From: Protofrankia sp963555925
GTDB lineage: Bacteria > Actinomycetota > Actinomycetes > Frankiales > Frankiaceae
Length of the DNA stretch: 64,000 nucleotides
Assembly: GCA_963555925.1 (NCBI GenBank)
Contig: CAUVXJ010000017.1
Coordinates: 49,274-113,273, forward strand
Reading direction: 5' to 3'
Within the stretch, counting starts at the first letter, position 1, and each line of letters starts with the position of its first letter. The notes under the pieces were generated by a model. It was not told where the DNA came from, searched no databases, and was given only the letters and a program-made list of their open reading frames with translations. Shown piece by piece: positions 8,404 to 16,770 of the stretch. Both the position numbers and the translations under genes were made by a program.

Positions 8404-11400
8404 ATGTTTGTCGTTGACCGGGAGCGGATAGCCGCCGCATTACCCCATTACGAGCTGGGCGCCGGGCTGGGTTCCGGCGGGTTCGCGCATGTGCTGGCGG
8501 GCCGGCATCGCCAGCTGGAACGTGATGTCGCGATCAAGGTGTTGTCCTCGGCGAAGGAGGACGCCCCCGCTGGCTTCGCCGCGGAGGCGCGCCTGCTCGC
8601 CAGTTTTGATCATCCACATGTGGTCCGGGTCCACGACTACGTCGAGGACGACGGCCTCTGCCTCATCGTGATGGAGCTGCTGGCAGGGGGGACTCTGACC
8701 AGCCGGCGGGCAGGCATACCGGCCGAAGGCGCCTGCGCGGTCGGCCTGGCCGTCGCGCAGGCGCTGACCTGTGCACATTCCCAGGGCGTGTTGCACCGCG
8801 ACATCAAGCCGGACAACATTCTGTTCGACGCCACCGGCCTGGTGAAGGTGACCGACTTCGGGATCGCGAAACTCCTCGACGGGTCGGCGGCCACCGCGAG
8901 TCGGATCATCGGCACGGCGCAGTACATGGCGCCTGAACAGATCCTCGAAGGCCGGTTGGGGCCGGCCACCGACCTGTACGCGCTCGGTGTGCTCCTGTAC
9001 GAACTGCTCGCCGGGGCGCCACTGTTCGACCCCACACTCCCGCTGCTCGCGCAGTTGCGGCACCACCTCGACACCATCCCCCAACCGCCCGCCGGGGTGC
9101 CCGCCCAGGTCACGGAGGTGGTCATGCGGGCGCTGGCCAAGGATCCGGCCGCACGCCAGCCGTCCGCCCGCGATTTCGCCCTCGATCTCGCCCGCGCCGC
9201 CTGCCTCGTCCACGGCCCGCGGTGGACCGCCCGCTCCGGCATCGGCCTGCGCCTCGACGACGACATCCGCGAGGCCGCCGATTACCCACCATCTCCTATT
9301 GCCTACGTTCGGCAAGCGCAAGCGCAAGCGCAAGCGGCTGCCATTCCGTTACAACAGCAGCCAGCCGATGGTGCCCTGCGACCAGCCGAACGCCGCCCGC
9401 AGCCGCCCCAGCCGGCCGATCGTGCCCCGCAGTTCGTCCGGCGGGCGCAGGTTCCCGGTCTCCGCGCACTCGGCCCTGCGCTGACCGGTCACATCAGCTC
9501 GGTGTTCTCGGTGGCGTTCTCCCCGGACGGGGAGATCCTCGCCAGCGCCGGCAATGACACGACGGTGCGGTTGTGGGATGTCGCAGACCCATCCACCTCC
9601 CGTCCGCTGGGTGGGCCGCTGCCCGGCCATATCGGCCCGGTGCGGGCGGTGGCGTTCGCCCCGGCCGGCCGCATCCTGGCCAGCGCCGGTGACGACAAAA
9701 CGGTGCGGTTGTGGGACGTGGTCGACCCATCCGCTCCCCGCCTTTTCGGTGAACCATTGATCACTACCGCCGGCCGGGTGCGGGCGATGGCGTTCTCCCC
9801 GGACGGCCGCACGCTGGCCAGCGCCGGCAACGGCAAGACCGTGCAGTTGTGGGATGTGGCCGATCCGTCCGCTCCCGGTCCGGTCGGAGCACCGTTGTCT
9901 GTTCCCACCGACCGGGTGGATGCAGTGGTGTTCTCTGCGGACGGTCACATGTTGGCTTCCACCGGAGACGGCACAGTGGTGGTCCGGTTGTGGGATGTGC
10001 GTGACCGGTCCATCCCGCGTCCCCTTGGTGAGCCGTTGGCCGGTGACACCGCTCGGGTGTGGTCGGTGGCCTTCTCTGCGGGCAGCGGGATCCTTGCGAC
10101 CGCGGGCGGCGACAGGATGGTGCGGTTGTGGGACATCGCCGACCCGTCTACTCCACGGCCGATCGGTGAGCCACTGACCGGTCACGCTGGAAGGGTGCGG
10201 TCGGTGATGTTCTCCCCGGACGGCCGCATCCTGGCCAGCGTCGGTGACGACAAGGCGCTTTGGCTGTGGGACGTGGTTGATCCCTGCGACCCCCGTCTGC
10301 TCGGCGAGCCGCTGACCGGCCACACCAACATCGTGAACGCGGTCGTGTTCGCCCCGGACGGCTGCACCCTCGCCACTGCCGGCGCGGACTTCACCGTGCG
10401 GCTGTGGCGTTGCGAGTTGCCCACAAGGGCAGCGCCGTCAGCGGCCCCCGCACCACCGGCCCCAGCGGTTGCGCTGACGGTGGCCCCTGCACCACCGGCC
10501 AAGGCCCCCGCGCCACCGGCCAAGGCCCCCGCGCCACCGGCTCCAGCGGTTGTGAAGGTGGCCGCGCCGGCGCCCGGCCCCCGTCCGCATGGTCCTGCGC
10601 TGACCGGTCACGCCGGCCCCGTGTTCTCGGTGGCGTTCTCCCCGGATGGCCGCATCCTGGCCAGCGCCGGCGGCGACAAGACGGTGCGGTTGTGGGATGT
10701 GGCCGACCCCTCTGATCCCCGCCCGTTAGGCGATCCCCTGACCGGCTATCTCAATCAGGTGAGGGCGGTGGTGTTCGCCCCGGACTGCACGATCCTGGCC
10801 AGCGGCAGCGCCGACCGCAGGGTGCGGTTGTGGGATGTGGCCGACCCGTCCAGCCCCCGTGCACTCGGCCAGCCCCTGACCGGTCACACCGACCCGGTCC
10901 TTGCGGTGGCGTTCTCCCCGGATGGCCGCATATTGGCCACGGCCGGCGCCGTCAACGACAAGACCGTGCGGTTGTGGGATGTGGCCGACCCGACCGCCCC
11001 CCGCCCGCTGGGTGGGCCGCTGACCGGTCACACCGACTCGGTGTTCTCGGTGGCGTTCGCCCCGGACGGTCGGACGCTGGCCAGCGCCGGCAACGACAAG
11101 ACCGTGCGGTTGTGGGATGTGGCCGACCCCGCCGCCCCCGGTCCGCTCAGCGCTCCTCTGACCGGTCACACCAACCGGGTGCTGTCGGTGGCGTTCTCCC
11201 CGAACGGCGGCATTCTGGTCAGTGCGGGTAGTGACAAGACGGTGCGGTTGTGGAAGCTGGCCGGCCGGGCAGGTGCCCGTCCGCTCGGCGAGCCCCTGAC
11301 CGGTCACACCAACCAGGTGCGGTCGGTGGCGTTCGCCCCGGACGGCCGCACGCTGGCCACCGGCAGCATCGACACGACGGTGCGGTTGTGGAATGTGGCC

Positions 11401-12813
11401 GACCCCGCCGCCCCCCGTCCGTTCGGTGAGCCGTTGTCCGGCCATACCGACACCGTGTGGTCGGTGGCGTTCGCCCCGGACGGCCGCACGCTGGCCAGCG
11501 CCGGCGACGACAGGACCGTGCGGCTGTGGGACTGCGGGTCGTCCGCACTGGCCGCACTGGCCGCACCGGCCGCACCGGCCGCTGCCACGAAGCCAGCCCC
11601 CGCTAAGAAGGCTGCCGCGGCTTCTGCCCCGGTGGCCCCGGCGGCGAAGACAGTGAAGACCGGTGTCCAGGCTCCCGCCAAGAAGCCGGCCCCTGCCCCG
11701 ACGGTGACGATGCCGGCCGCGGTCCCGACGGTGACGATGCCCGCGTCTGCGCCCGCCCAGAAGCCGCCCGTCAAGAAGCCGGCGGCCCGCAAACCGGCGC
11801 CCGTTCCCGACCCCCGCAGCCTCGGTCAGCGGCTGACCGGCCACACGGGCTGGGTGATCTCGGTGGCGTTCTCCCCGGACGGTCGCATCCTGGCCAGCGC
11901 CGGAGCGGACCGGACGGTGCGGTTGTGGGATGTCGCCGACCGGTCCGCTCCCCGCCCGTTTGGCCCACCCCTGAGCGGCCACACCGACCGGGTGGAGGCG
12001 GTGGTGTTCTCCCCGGACGGCACGATTCTGGCCAGCGCGAGCGCCGATCGGACGGTGCGGCTGTGGCACGTCACCGCCCGCCGCCTCCGCCCGCTCGGTG
12101 AGCCGTTGACCGGCCACACCGACCGGGTGTGGTCGGTGGTGTTCCTGCCCGACGGTCGGATTCTGGCCAGCACGGGCAGGGACGGGACGGTGCGGTTGTG
12201 GGATGTCGCCGACCGGTCCGCTCCCCGCCCGTTCGGCCCGCCCCTGGCCGGTTCCGTCGGCCCGGTGCGATCGGTGATGTTCTCGCCGGACAACCGCATC
12301 CTTGCCAGTGCCGGTGCTGACGTCAGCGGTGCCGGCCCGGTGCGCCTGTGGGACGTGAGCGAACGCCGTGCCCGCCCGCTCGACCCGCCGCTGACTGGTC
12401 ACACCGGCGACGTGTGGTCGGTGGAGTTCTCCCCGGACGGGCGCACCGTGGCCACCTCGGGCGTCGACAGGACGGTACGGCTGTGGGACATCACCGCTCC
12501 TCGTCCTCGCCTGCTCGCCCCGCTTATCGGCCACGCCGCCCGTAGCCCCCGCGTACTCGGCCCGCCGTTGACCGGTCACACCGGTCGGGTGGGGGCGGTG
12601 GCGTTCTCTCGGGACGGTCGCATCCTGGCCAGCGCCGGCGAGGATGCGACGGTGCGGTTGTGGGACATCACCGCTCGGTCCGCCCCCCGTCCGCTCGGCC
12701 CGCCGCTGGCCGGCCACACCGGCTGGGTGAAGGCGGTGGTGTTCGCCCCGGACGGTCGCACCCTGGCCAGCGCCGGCGACGACAGGACCGTGCGGTTGTG
12801 GGACGTGGGCTGA
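8404..12813 (+). CDS. Ser/Thr protein kinase with three 7-repeat WD40 propellers
   Basis: A 1469-residue Hanks-type kinase fused to 21 WD40 repeats. The kinase domain (about 16-285) looks catalytically intact: glycine loop GAGLGSGGFAHV, VAIK with K45, HRDIKPDN with D133, DFG at D151, then APE. I see no transmembrane helix, unlike PknB-type receptors, so it should be cytosolic. After a Gln/Pro-rich linker come three WD40 blocks of exactly seven repeats each, at about 360-675, 733-1045 and 1144-1469. Ala/Pro/Lys-rich linkers separate them. Each repeat carries the GH ... VRLWD pattern. The repeats are strikingly alike at DNA level too. The start is the first in-frame ATG. xseB converges 8 bp downstream. 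The target is unknown; the PIN-FHA neighbour is a candidate. Confidence 0.95.
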   Translation: MFVVDRERIAAALPHYELGAGLGSGGFAHVLAGRHRQLERDVAIKVLSSAKEDAPAGFAAEARLLASFDHPHVVRVHDYVEDDGLCLIVMELLAGGTLTSRRAGIPAEGACAVGLAVAQALTCAHSQGVLHRDIKPDNILFDATGLVKVTDFGIAKLLDGSAATASRIIGTAQYMAPEQILEGRLGPATDLYALGVLLYELLAGAPLFDPTLPLLAQLRHHLDTIPQPPAGVPAQVTEVVMRALAKDPAARQPSARDFALDLARAACLVHGPRWTARSGIGLRLDDDIREAADYPPSPIAYVRQAQAQAQAAAIPLQQQPADGALRPAERRPQPPQPADRAPQFVRRAQVPGLRALGPALTGHISSVFSVAFSPDGEILASAGNDTTVRLWDVADPSTSRPLGGPLPGHIGPVRAVAFAPAGRILASAGDDKTVRLWDVVDPSAPRLFGEPLITTAGRVRAMAFSPDGRTLASAGNGKTVQLWDVADPSAPGPVGAPLSVPTDRVDAVVFSADGHMLASTGDGTVVVRLWDVRDRSIPRPLGEPLAGDTARVWSVAFSAGSGILATAGGDRMVRLWDIADPSTPRPIGEPLTGHAGRVRSVMFSPDGRILASVGDDKALWLWDVVDPCDPRLLGEPLTGHTNIVNAVVFAPDGCTLATAGADFTVRLWRCELPTRAAPSAAPAPPAPAVALTVAPAPPAKAPAPPAKAPAPPAPAVVKVAAPAPGPRPHGPALTGHAGPVFSVAFSPDGRILASAGGDKTVRLWDVADPSDPRPLGDPLTGYLNQVRAVVFAPDCTILASGSADRRVRLWDVADPSSPRALGQPLTGHTDPVLAVAFSPDGRILATAGAVNDKTVRLWDVADPTAPRPLGGPLTGHTDSVFSVAFAPDGRTLASAGNDKTVRLWDVADPAAPGPLSAPLTGHTNRVLSVAFSPNGGILVSAGSDKTVRLWKLAGRAGARPLGEPLTGHTNQVRSVAFAPDGRTLATGSIDTTVRLWNVADPAAPRPFGEPLSGHTDTVWSVAFAPDGRTLASAGDDRTVRLWDCGSSALAALAAPAAPAAATKPAPAKKAAAASAPVAPAAKTVKTGVQAPAKKPAPAPTVTMPAAVPTVTMPASAPAQKPPVKKPAARKPAPVPDPRSLGQRLTGHTGWVISVAFSPDGRILASAGADRTVRLWDVADRSAPRPFGPPLSGHTDRVEAVVFSPDGTILASASADRTVRLWHVTARRLRPLGEPLTGHTDRVWSVVFLPDGRILASTGRDGTVRLWDVADRSAPRPFGPPLAGSVGPVRSVMFSPDNRILASAGADVSGAGPVRLWDVSERRARPLDPPLTGHTGDVWSVEFSPDGRTVATSGVDRTVRLWDITAPRPRLLAPLIGHAARSPRVLGPPLTGHTGRVGAVAFSRDGRILASAGEDATVRLWDITARSAPRPLGPPLAGHTGWVKAVVFAPDGRTLASAGDDRTVRLWDVG

Positions 12814-12821
12814 CCCGGGGC

Positions 12822-13112
12822 CTATCCCGCGTCAGGCTGGGCGCCTTGAGGCAGGGTGCAGTCGGGCTGAGCCGTGTCGAGGCGGGCGCGGGCACCGTCC
12901 AGGAAGGACTGGCACGCTCGTGCGAGCGCCTCACCGCGTTCCCACAGCGTGAGCGACTCCTCCAGGGTGATGCCGCCGGCCTCCAGCCGCCGCACGACAT
13001 CCTCCAGCTCTGCCCGGGCCCGCTCATACGTCTGCACAGCTCCATGTGTCTGCACAGCTCCATGTGCCGGCGGAGCCTCGTGTGTCGCCGGTGCATCCTG
13101 CGAACCTGACAC
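12822..13112 (-). CDS. xseB: Exodeoxyribonuclease VII small subunit
   Basis: A 96-residue small subunit of exonuclease VII, the single-strand DNA exonuclease. The family helical core is clear: YERARAELEDVVRRLEAGG then LEESLTLWERGEALARAC. The GTG start at 13112 has a perfect AGGAGGT ribosome binding site. A 9-residue duplication, HGAVQTHGAVQT, occurs near residue 17. xseB normally follows xseA directly. Here a deaminase gene on the other strand separates them by about 1.2 kb, so the two subunits are transcribed separately. Confidence 0.93.
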   Translation of the reverse strand: MSGSQDAPATHEAPPAHGAVQTHGAVQTYERARAELEDVVRRLEAGGITLEESLTLWERGEALARACQSFLDGARARLDTAQPDCTLPQGAQPDAG

Positions 13113-13274
13113 CGATACCTCCTGAGTCGACCGCGGCGAACCGGCATTATCGGGGACACGGCGAACCTACGCGGCCCACCCCGCCAGCCGAGTCGGCCGG
13201 TTCCGCGCTGATTCACGGTTATCGCTGCGATCTTGCTTGACGGGGATGGGGACGGTCGGCAATCGTCTCGGGAC

Positions 13275-14339
13275 ATGCGAGACGGCGATGCGCGAGAGGG
13301 CACCATCGACCAGCCCACCGACGAGGAGTTCGTCGACGCGCTGCCCAAGGTGGAACTGCACGTCCACCTGGAGGGGTCGATGCGCCCGCAGACGCTGCTC
13401 ACCCTCGCCCGCCGCCATGGCGTCGACGATCTGCCCATCGACCTTGACGGTGTGGCGAGATTCTATGAGTTCCGCGACTTCGACCACTTCATCGAGGTCT
13501 ATCTGGCCGCTGTCCGGGTGTTACGCGATGCCGGCGACTTCGCGCTCCTGGCCCGCGAGACCGCACTGGGGCTCGCCGCCCAGGGCGTCCGGTATGCCGA
13601 GATCACCTTTACGCCCTTCCTGCACATCCAGCGCGGTGTCGATGCAGACGAGGTCTTCGCCGGCATCGAGCAGGGCCGGCGGGACGCCGAGGAGACGACC
13701 GGCATCCAGGTCCGGTGGGTCACCGACATCCCGGGCCTGCCGGACATGGACCTTCGGCCCGCTGCCGCGGGGACGATCGAGTTCGCGTTGAACCACCGTG
13801 AGTCCGTGATCGCGCTCGGGCTGGGCGGACCCGAGGTCGGCGTGCCCCGGCCGCAGTTCGCCGAGGTATTCACAGCCGCACGTGACGCCGGGCTGCACCG
13901 GGTACCGCACGGCGGCGAGACCACCGGAGCGCGCACGATCTGGGACTGCCTGGAGTACCTGCACGCTGAACGCATCGGGCACGGCATCAGCGCCCTTGAC
14001 GACCCGACCCTCGTCGACCACCTGCGGGCACATCACATCCCGCTGGAGGTGTGTCCCACCTCGAACCTGCGCACCGGGGTCGTCACCGACTATCCAGCAC
14101 ATCCGCTGCCCAGGATGATCGAACTGGGCCTGCCGGTCAGCCTCAACAGTGACGATCCGCCGATGTTCGGGACCACGCTGCGGGACGAGTATCTGCATGC
14201 GCTGCGTAGCCTGGGTTTGACCCGGCGTCAGGTCGTGGACCTGGCCGCGGCTGCCGTCGATCACTCGTTCGCTCCCGCCGCGGTCAAGGAGGCCATCGGG
14301 GCGGACCTCGCGACGGTCGTCGAGGGCGTCAGTCGTTAG
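13275..14339 (+). CDS. Adenosine deaminase / aminodeoxyfutalosine deaminase
   Basis: A 354-residue metal-dependent amidohydrolase of the adenosine deaminase family. Zinc and catalytic motifs are intact: HVHLEG near the N-terminus, HGGETTG, HAERIGHG, LEVCPTSN and SLNSDDPPMF. The segments YEFRDFDHFIEVY, GLGGPEVGVPRPQF and RWVTDIPG resemble the Streptomyces-type aminodeoxyfutalosine deaminases of the futalosine menaquinone pathway at least as much as true adenosine deaminases. No other mqn gene is in the window to decide. The ATG at 13275 is my choice; a TTG at 13233 is possible. It is divergent from xseB and convergent with xseA (7-bp gap). Confidence 0.88.
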   Translation: MRDGDAREGTIDQPTDEEFVDALPKVELHVHLEGSMRPQTLLTLARRHGVDDLPIDLDGVARFYEFRDFDHFIEVYLAAVRVLRDAGDFALLARETALGLAAQGVRYAEITFTPFLHIQRGVDADEVFAGIEQGRRDAEETTGIQVRWVTDIPGLPDMDLRPAAAGTIEFALNHRESVIALGLGGPEVGVPRPQFAEVFTAARDAGLHRVPHGGETTGARTIWDCLEYLHAERIGHGISALDDPTLVDHLRAHHIPLEVCPTSNLRTGVVTDYPAHPLPRMIELGLPVSLNSDDPPMFGTTLRDEYLHALRSLGLTRRQVVDLAAAAVDHSFAPAAVKEAIGADLATVVEGVSR

Positions 14340-14346
14340 AGCGCCC

Positions 14347-15606
14347 CTAGTGCCGGTCGCTCTCAGAACGCTTGCGTGCGGACGCCTGCTCGGGGCCCGT
14401 ACCGGCGGTCGCGGGGAAGGAGCCGCCGGCAACCTGGATAGCCAGTTCGTCACCGGCAGCCACCTGCTCCGGGTCGCGCACGATGGAACCGTCGGCGGTC
14501 CGGTGTACTACGGCGTACCCGCGGTCCAAGGTCGCCGCCGGTGACAACGCGTGCATCTGGGCGCGGGCGTGGGCCAGCTCACGCTCGGACCGATCCAGGA
14601 TGTGCGTCACGCAGCGTAGTGCGCGAGCCCGTAGTTCATGCACGTACCCGACCTGGCGGTCGAGCTCGCGTCCGGGCGCTGCCAGGGCGGGCCGGCTGCG
14701 TAGGTCAGCTAGTCCGCGTTCCTCGTGGTTCAGCCGATGCTCGATGACCCGCCGCGACCGGTCGCGCAACGTCGCCACCAGCGCGCGCTGTTCGGTGACG
14801 TCGGGCACGATCCTTTTTGCCGCGTCCGTCGGGGTGGATGCGCGGACGTCTGCGACGAAGTCGAGCAGGGGCGCGTCCTGCTCGTGACCGATGGCGGATA
14901 CCACCGCGGTGGTCGCCGCGGCTACGGCCCGTATCAACGCCTCATCGGAGAACGGCAGCAGGTCCTCCATCGACCCACCGCCCCGGGCGATGACGATGAC
15001 GTCCACCTCGGGGACGCGGTCGAGCTCGCGCAACGCGTCGATGACCTGGCCGACGGCGAGCGGTCCCTGGACCGCCACCTCCCGTAGCACGATCCGCACG
15101 GCGGGCCAGCGACGGCGGGCGTTTTCCACCACGTCCCGCTCGGCCGCGCTCGCCCGTCCGGTGATCAGTCCGACGGCTCGCGGGAGGAAGGGCGGTCGGC
15201 GCTTGCGGGACGCGGCGAACAGCCCCTCGGCCGCGAGCAGGCCGCGAAGTTGTTCAAGCCGTGCCAGCAGGGCACCCGCTCCGAGCGGGCGGATCTCCAC
15301 AACGGCGAGCGCGAGCGTCCCTCGGGCGGGATGGAAGGACGGCTTGCCCCAGACCACCACTCGGGCGCCATCGACGAGGCCGGCGCCGATCCCCTCGCAC
15401 ACGGCCCGCGGGCAGGTCAGCCGCAAGGAGACGTCAGCGACGGGATCGCGCAGGGTGAGGAAGACGGTGGCGAGGCCGGGCCGGCGGACGATCTCGGTGA
15501 GCTGCCCTTCCACCCATACGCGGCCAAGCCGGTTGACCCAGTCCCCGATCGCCCGGGAAATCGTGCGGACCGGCAGCGGCTGCTCCGGCGAGGAGGTGAG
15601 TGCCAC
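14347..15606 (-). CDS. xseA: Exodeoxyribonuclease VII large subunit
   Basis: A 419-residue catalytic large subunit of exonuclease VII. It has an N-terminal OB-fold domain (VWVEGQLTEIVRR and on, about 30-110) and then the catalytic core with VGLITGRASAAERD, IVIARGGGSMEDL and SAIGHEQDAPLLD, hallmark XseA motifs. A helical region follows. The C-terminal DRGYAVV motif (about residues 365-375) is also present. It is divergent from ispH with about 128 bp between the starts, the usual actinobacterial arrangement. Confidence 0.96.
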   Translation of the reverse strand: MALTSSPEQPLPVRTISRAIGDWVNRLGRVWVEGQLTEIVRRPGLATVFLTLRDPVADVSLRLTCPRAVCEGIGAGLVDGARVVVWGKPSFHPARGTLALAVVEIRPLGAGALLARLEQLRGLLAAEGLFAASRKRRPPFLPRAVGLITGRASAAERDVVENARRRWPAVRIVLREVAVQGPLAVGQVIDALRELDRVPEVDVIVIARGGGSMEDLLPFSDEALIRAVAAATTAVVSAIGHEQDAPLLDFVADVRASTPTDAAKRIVPDVTEQRALVATLRDRSRRVIEHRLNHEERGLADLRSRPALAAPGRELDRQVGYVHELRARALRCVTHILDRSERELAHARAQMHALSPAATLDRGYAVVHRTADGSIVRDPEQVAAGDELAIQVAGGSFPATAGTGPEQASARKRSESDRH

Positions 15607-15734
15607 CGGGCCACCGTAACGACTTCAACCGTCAATCCATGCACAAACCGCTTCTGGTGTCTGTGCAGGCTGCCGGCGTGTGACGGTTATCGTTCGGCCC
15701 TCCGCCAGGTGCCGGGCCGCGTAGACTTCCGGGC

Positions 15735-16697
15735 ATGGGGCGGATCCTGTTGGCCAATCCGCGCGGGTACTGCGCTGGTGTCGACCGAGCGGTGCTGACG
15801 GTCGAGAAGACGCTGGAGCTGTACGGCGCTCCCGTCTACGTGCGCAAGCAGATCGTGCACAATGCCCACGTCGTCAAGACGCTGGAGGCAAAGGGCGCGA
15901 TCTTTGTGGACGAGACGGACGAGGTTCCTGCCGGGGCGACCGTGGTGTTTTCTGCCCACGGTGTCGCGCCGTCCGTCCATGAGGAGGCGAGGTCCCGGGA
16001 ACTGCGAACGATCGACGCTACGTGCCCGCTCGTGACGAAGGTTCACGGCGAGGCGCGCAGATTCGCCAAGGAGGATTTCGACATCCTCCTCATCGGCCAC
16101 GAAGGTCACGAGGAGGTTGTCGGTACCACGGGCCAGGCGCCCGACCGCATCCACCTGGTGGACGGCGTGGACGATGCGGCGGCTGTCAAGGTTCGCGATG
16201 AGTCCAGAGTTGCCTATCTCTCGCAGACCACTCTGTCGGTCGACGAGACCGAGACGACGGTGCACGCGCTGCGTGAGCGGTTCCCGCTGCTGCAGGGGCC
16301 GCCGAGTGCCGACATCTGCTATGCCACTCAGAACCGCCAGGTCGCGGTCAAGGAGATCGCAGGCCAGGTTGAGCTGATCCTTGTGGTCGGGTCGCCGAAC
16401 TCGTCGAACTCCGTGCGTCTGGTCGAGGTCGCCCTTGACCACGGGGTACCCGCGGCCTACCTGGTGGACGACGCCAGTCAGGTTGATCCAGCCTGGCTCG
16501 ACGGGGTCGAGACCATCGGCGTGACCAGCGGGGCCTCTGTTCCTGAGGAGCTGGTCACCGAGGTTGTCGCCTGGCTCGCCGAACGCGGTTTCGACGATGT
16601 CGAGCAGGTGACCTCGGCCGAGGAGCATCTGCTGTTCGCCCTGCCTCCCGAGCTACGCCGGGAAATCCGGGCCCGGGAGCGGGCGGCCAAGGGCTAG
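15735..16697 (+). CDS. ispH: 4-hydroxy-3-methylbut-2-enyl diphosphate reductase
   Basis: IspH/LytB, the last enzyme of the MEP isoprenoid pathway, producing IPP and DMAPP from HMBPP with an oxygen-sensitive 4Fe-4S cluster. The three cluster cysteines lie in NPRGYCAGV (C13), DATCPLVTKVH and ICYATQNRQ. The substrate motifs HNAHVV, GHEGHEEV and SPNSSNS are present. At 320 residues it is full length. A strong bidirectional hairpin follows the stop. Confidence 0.97.
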   Translation: MGRILLANPRGYCAGVDRAVLTVEKTLELYGAPVYVRKQIVHNAHVVKTLEAKGAIFVDETDEVPAGATVVFSAHGVAPSVHEEARSRELRTIDATCPLVTKVHGEARRFAKEDFDILLIGHEGHEEVVGTTGQAPDRIHLVDGVDDAAAVKVRDESRVAYLSQTTLSVDETETTVHALRERFPLLQGPPSADICYATQNRQVAVKEIAGQVELILVVGSPNSSNSVRLVEVALDHGVPAAYLVDDASQVDPAWLDGVETIGVTSGASVPEELVTEVVAWLAERGFDDVEQVTSAEEHLLFALPPELRREIRARERAAKG

Positions 16698-16700
16698 CTA

Positions 16701-16752
16701 GTCGGCCAGAGTGCGTGCGATTGTGGTTTCTCTCGCACGCCCTTTGGCCGAC
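16701..16752. terminator. Bidirectional hairpin between ispH and glycan cluster
   Basis: A near-perfect 20-bp stem (GTCGGCCAGAGTGCGTGCGA against TCGCACGCCCTTTGGCCGAC, two mismatches) with a 12-nt loop starts 3 bp past the ispH stop. It also lies just beyond the last gene of the leftward glycan cluster, so it can serve both transcripts. Confidence 0.75.
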
Positions 16753-16770
16753 CAGGCCCCCCGGGTCCTA

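Noticed and set aside
10726..12717. A 663-codon open frame on the minus strand opposite the WD40 repeats
   Set aside because: It is antisense to a clear WD40 coding region. Its repetitive Arg/Gly/His product only mirrors the repeat codons, and it has no signal, domain or start site.
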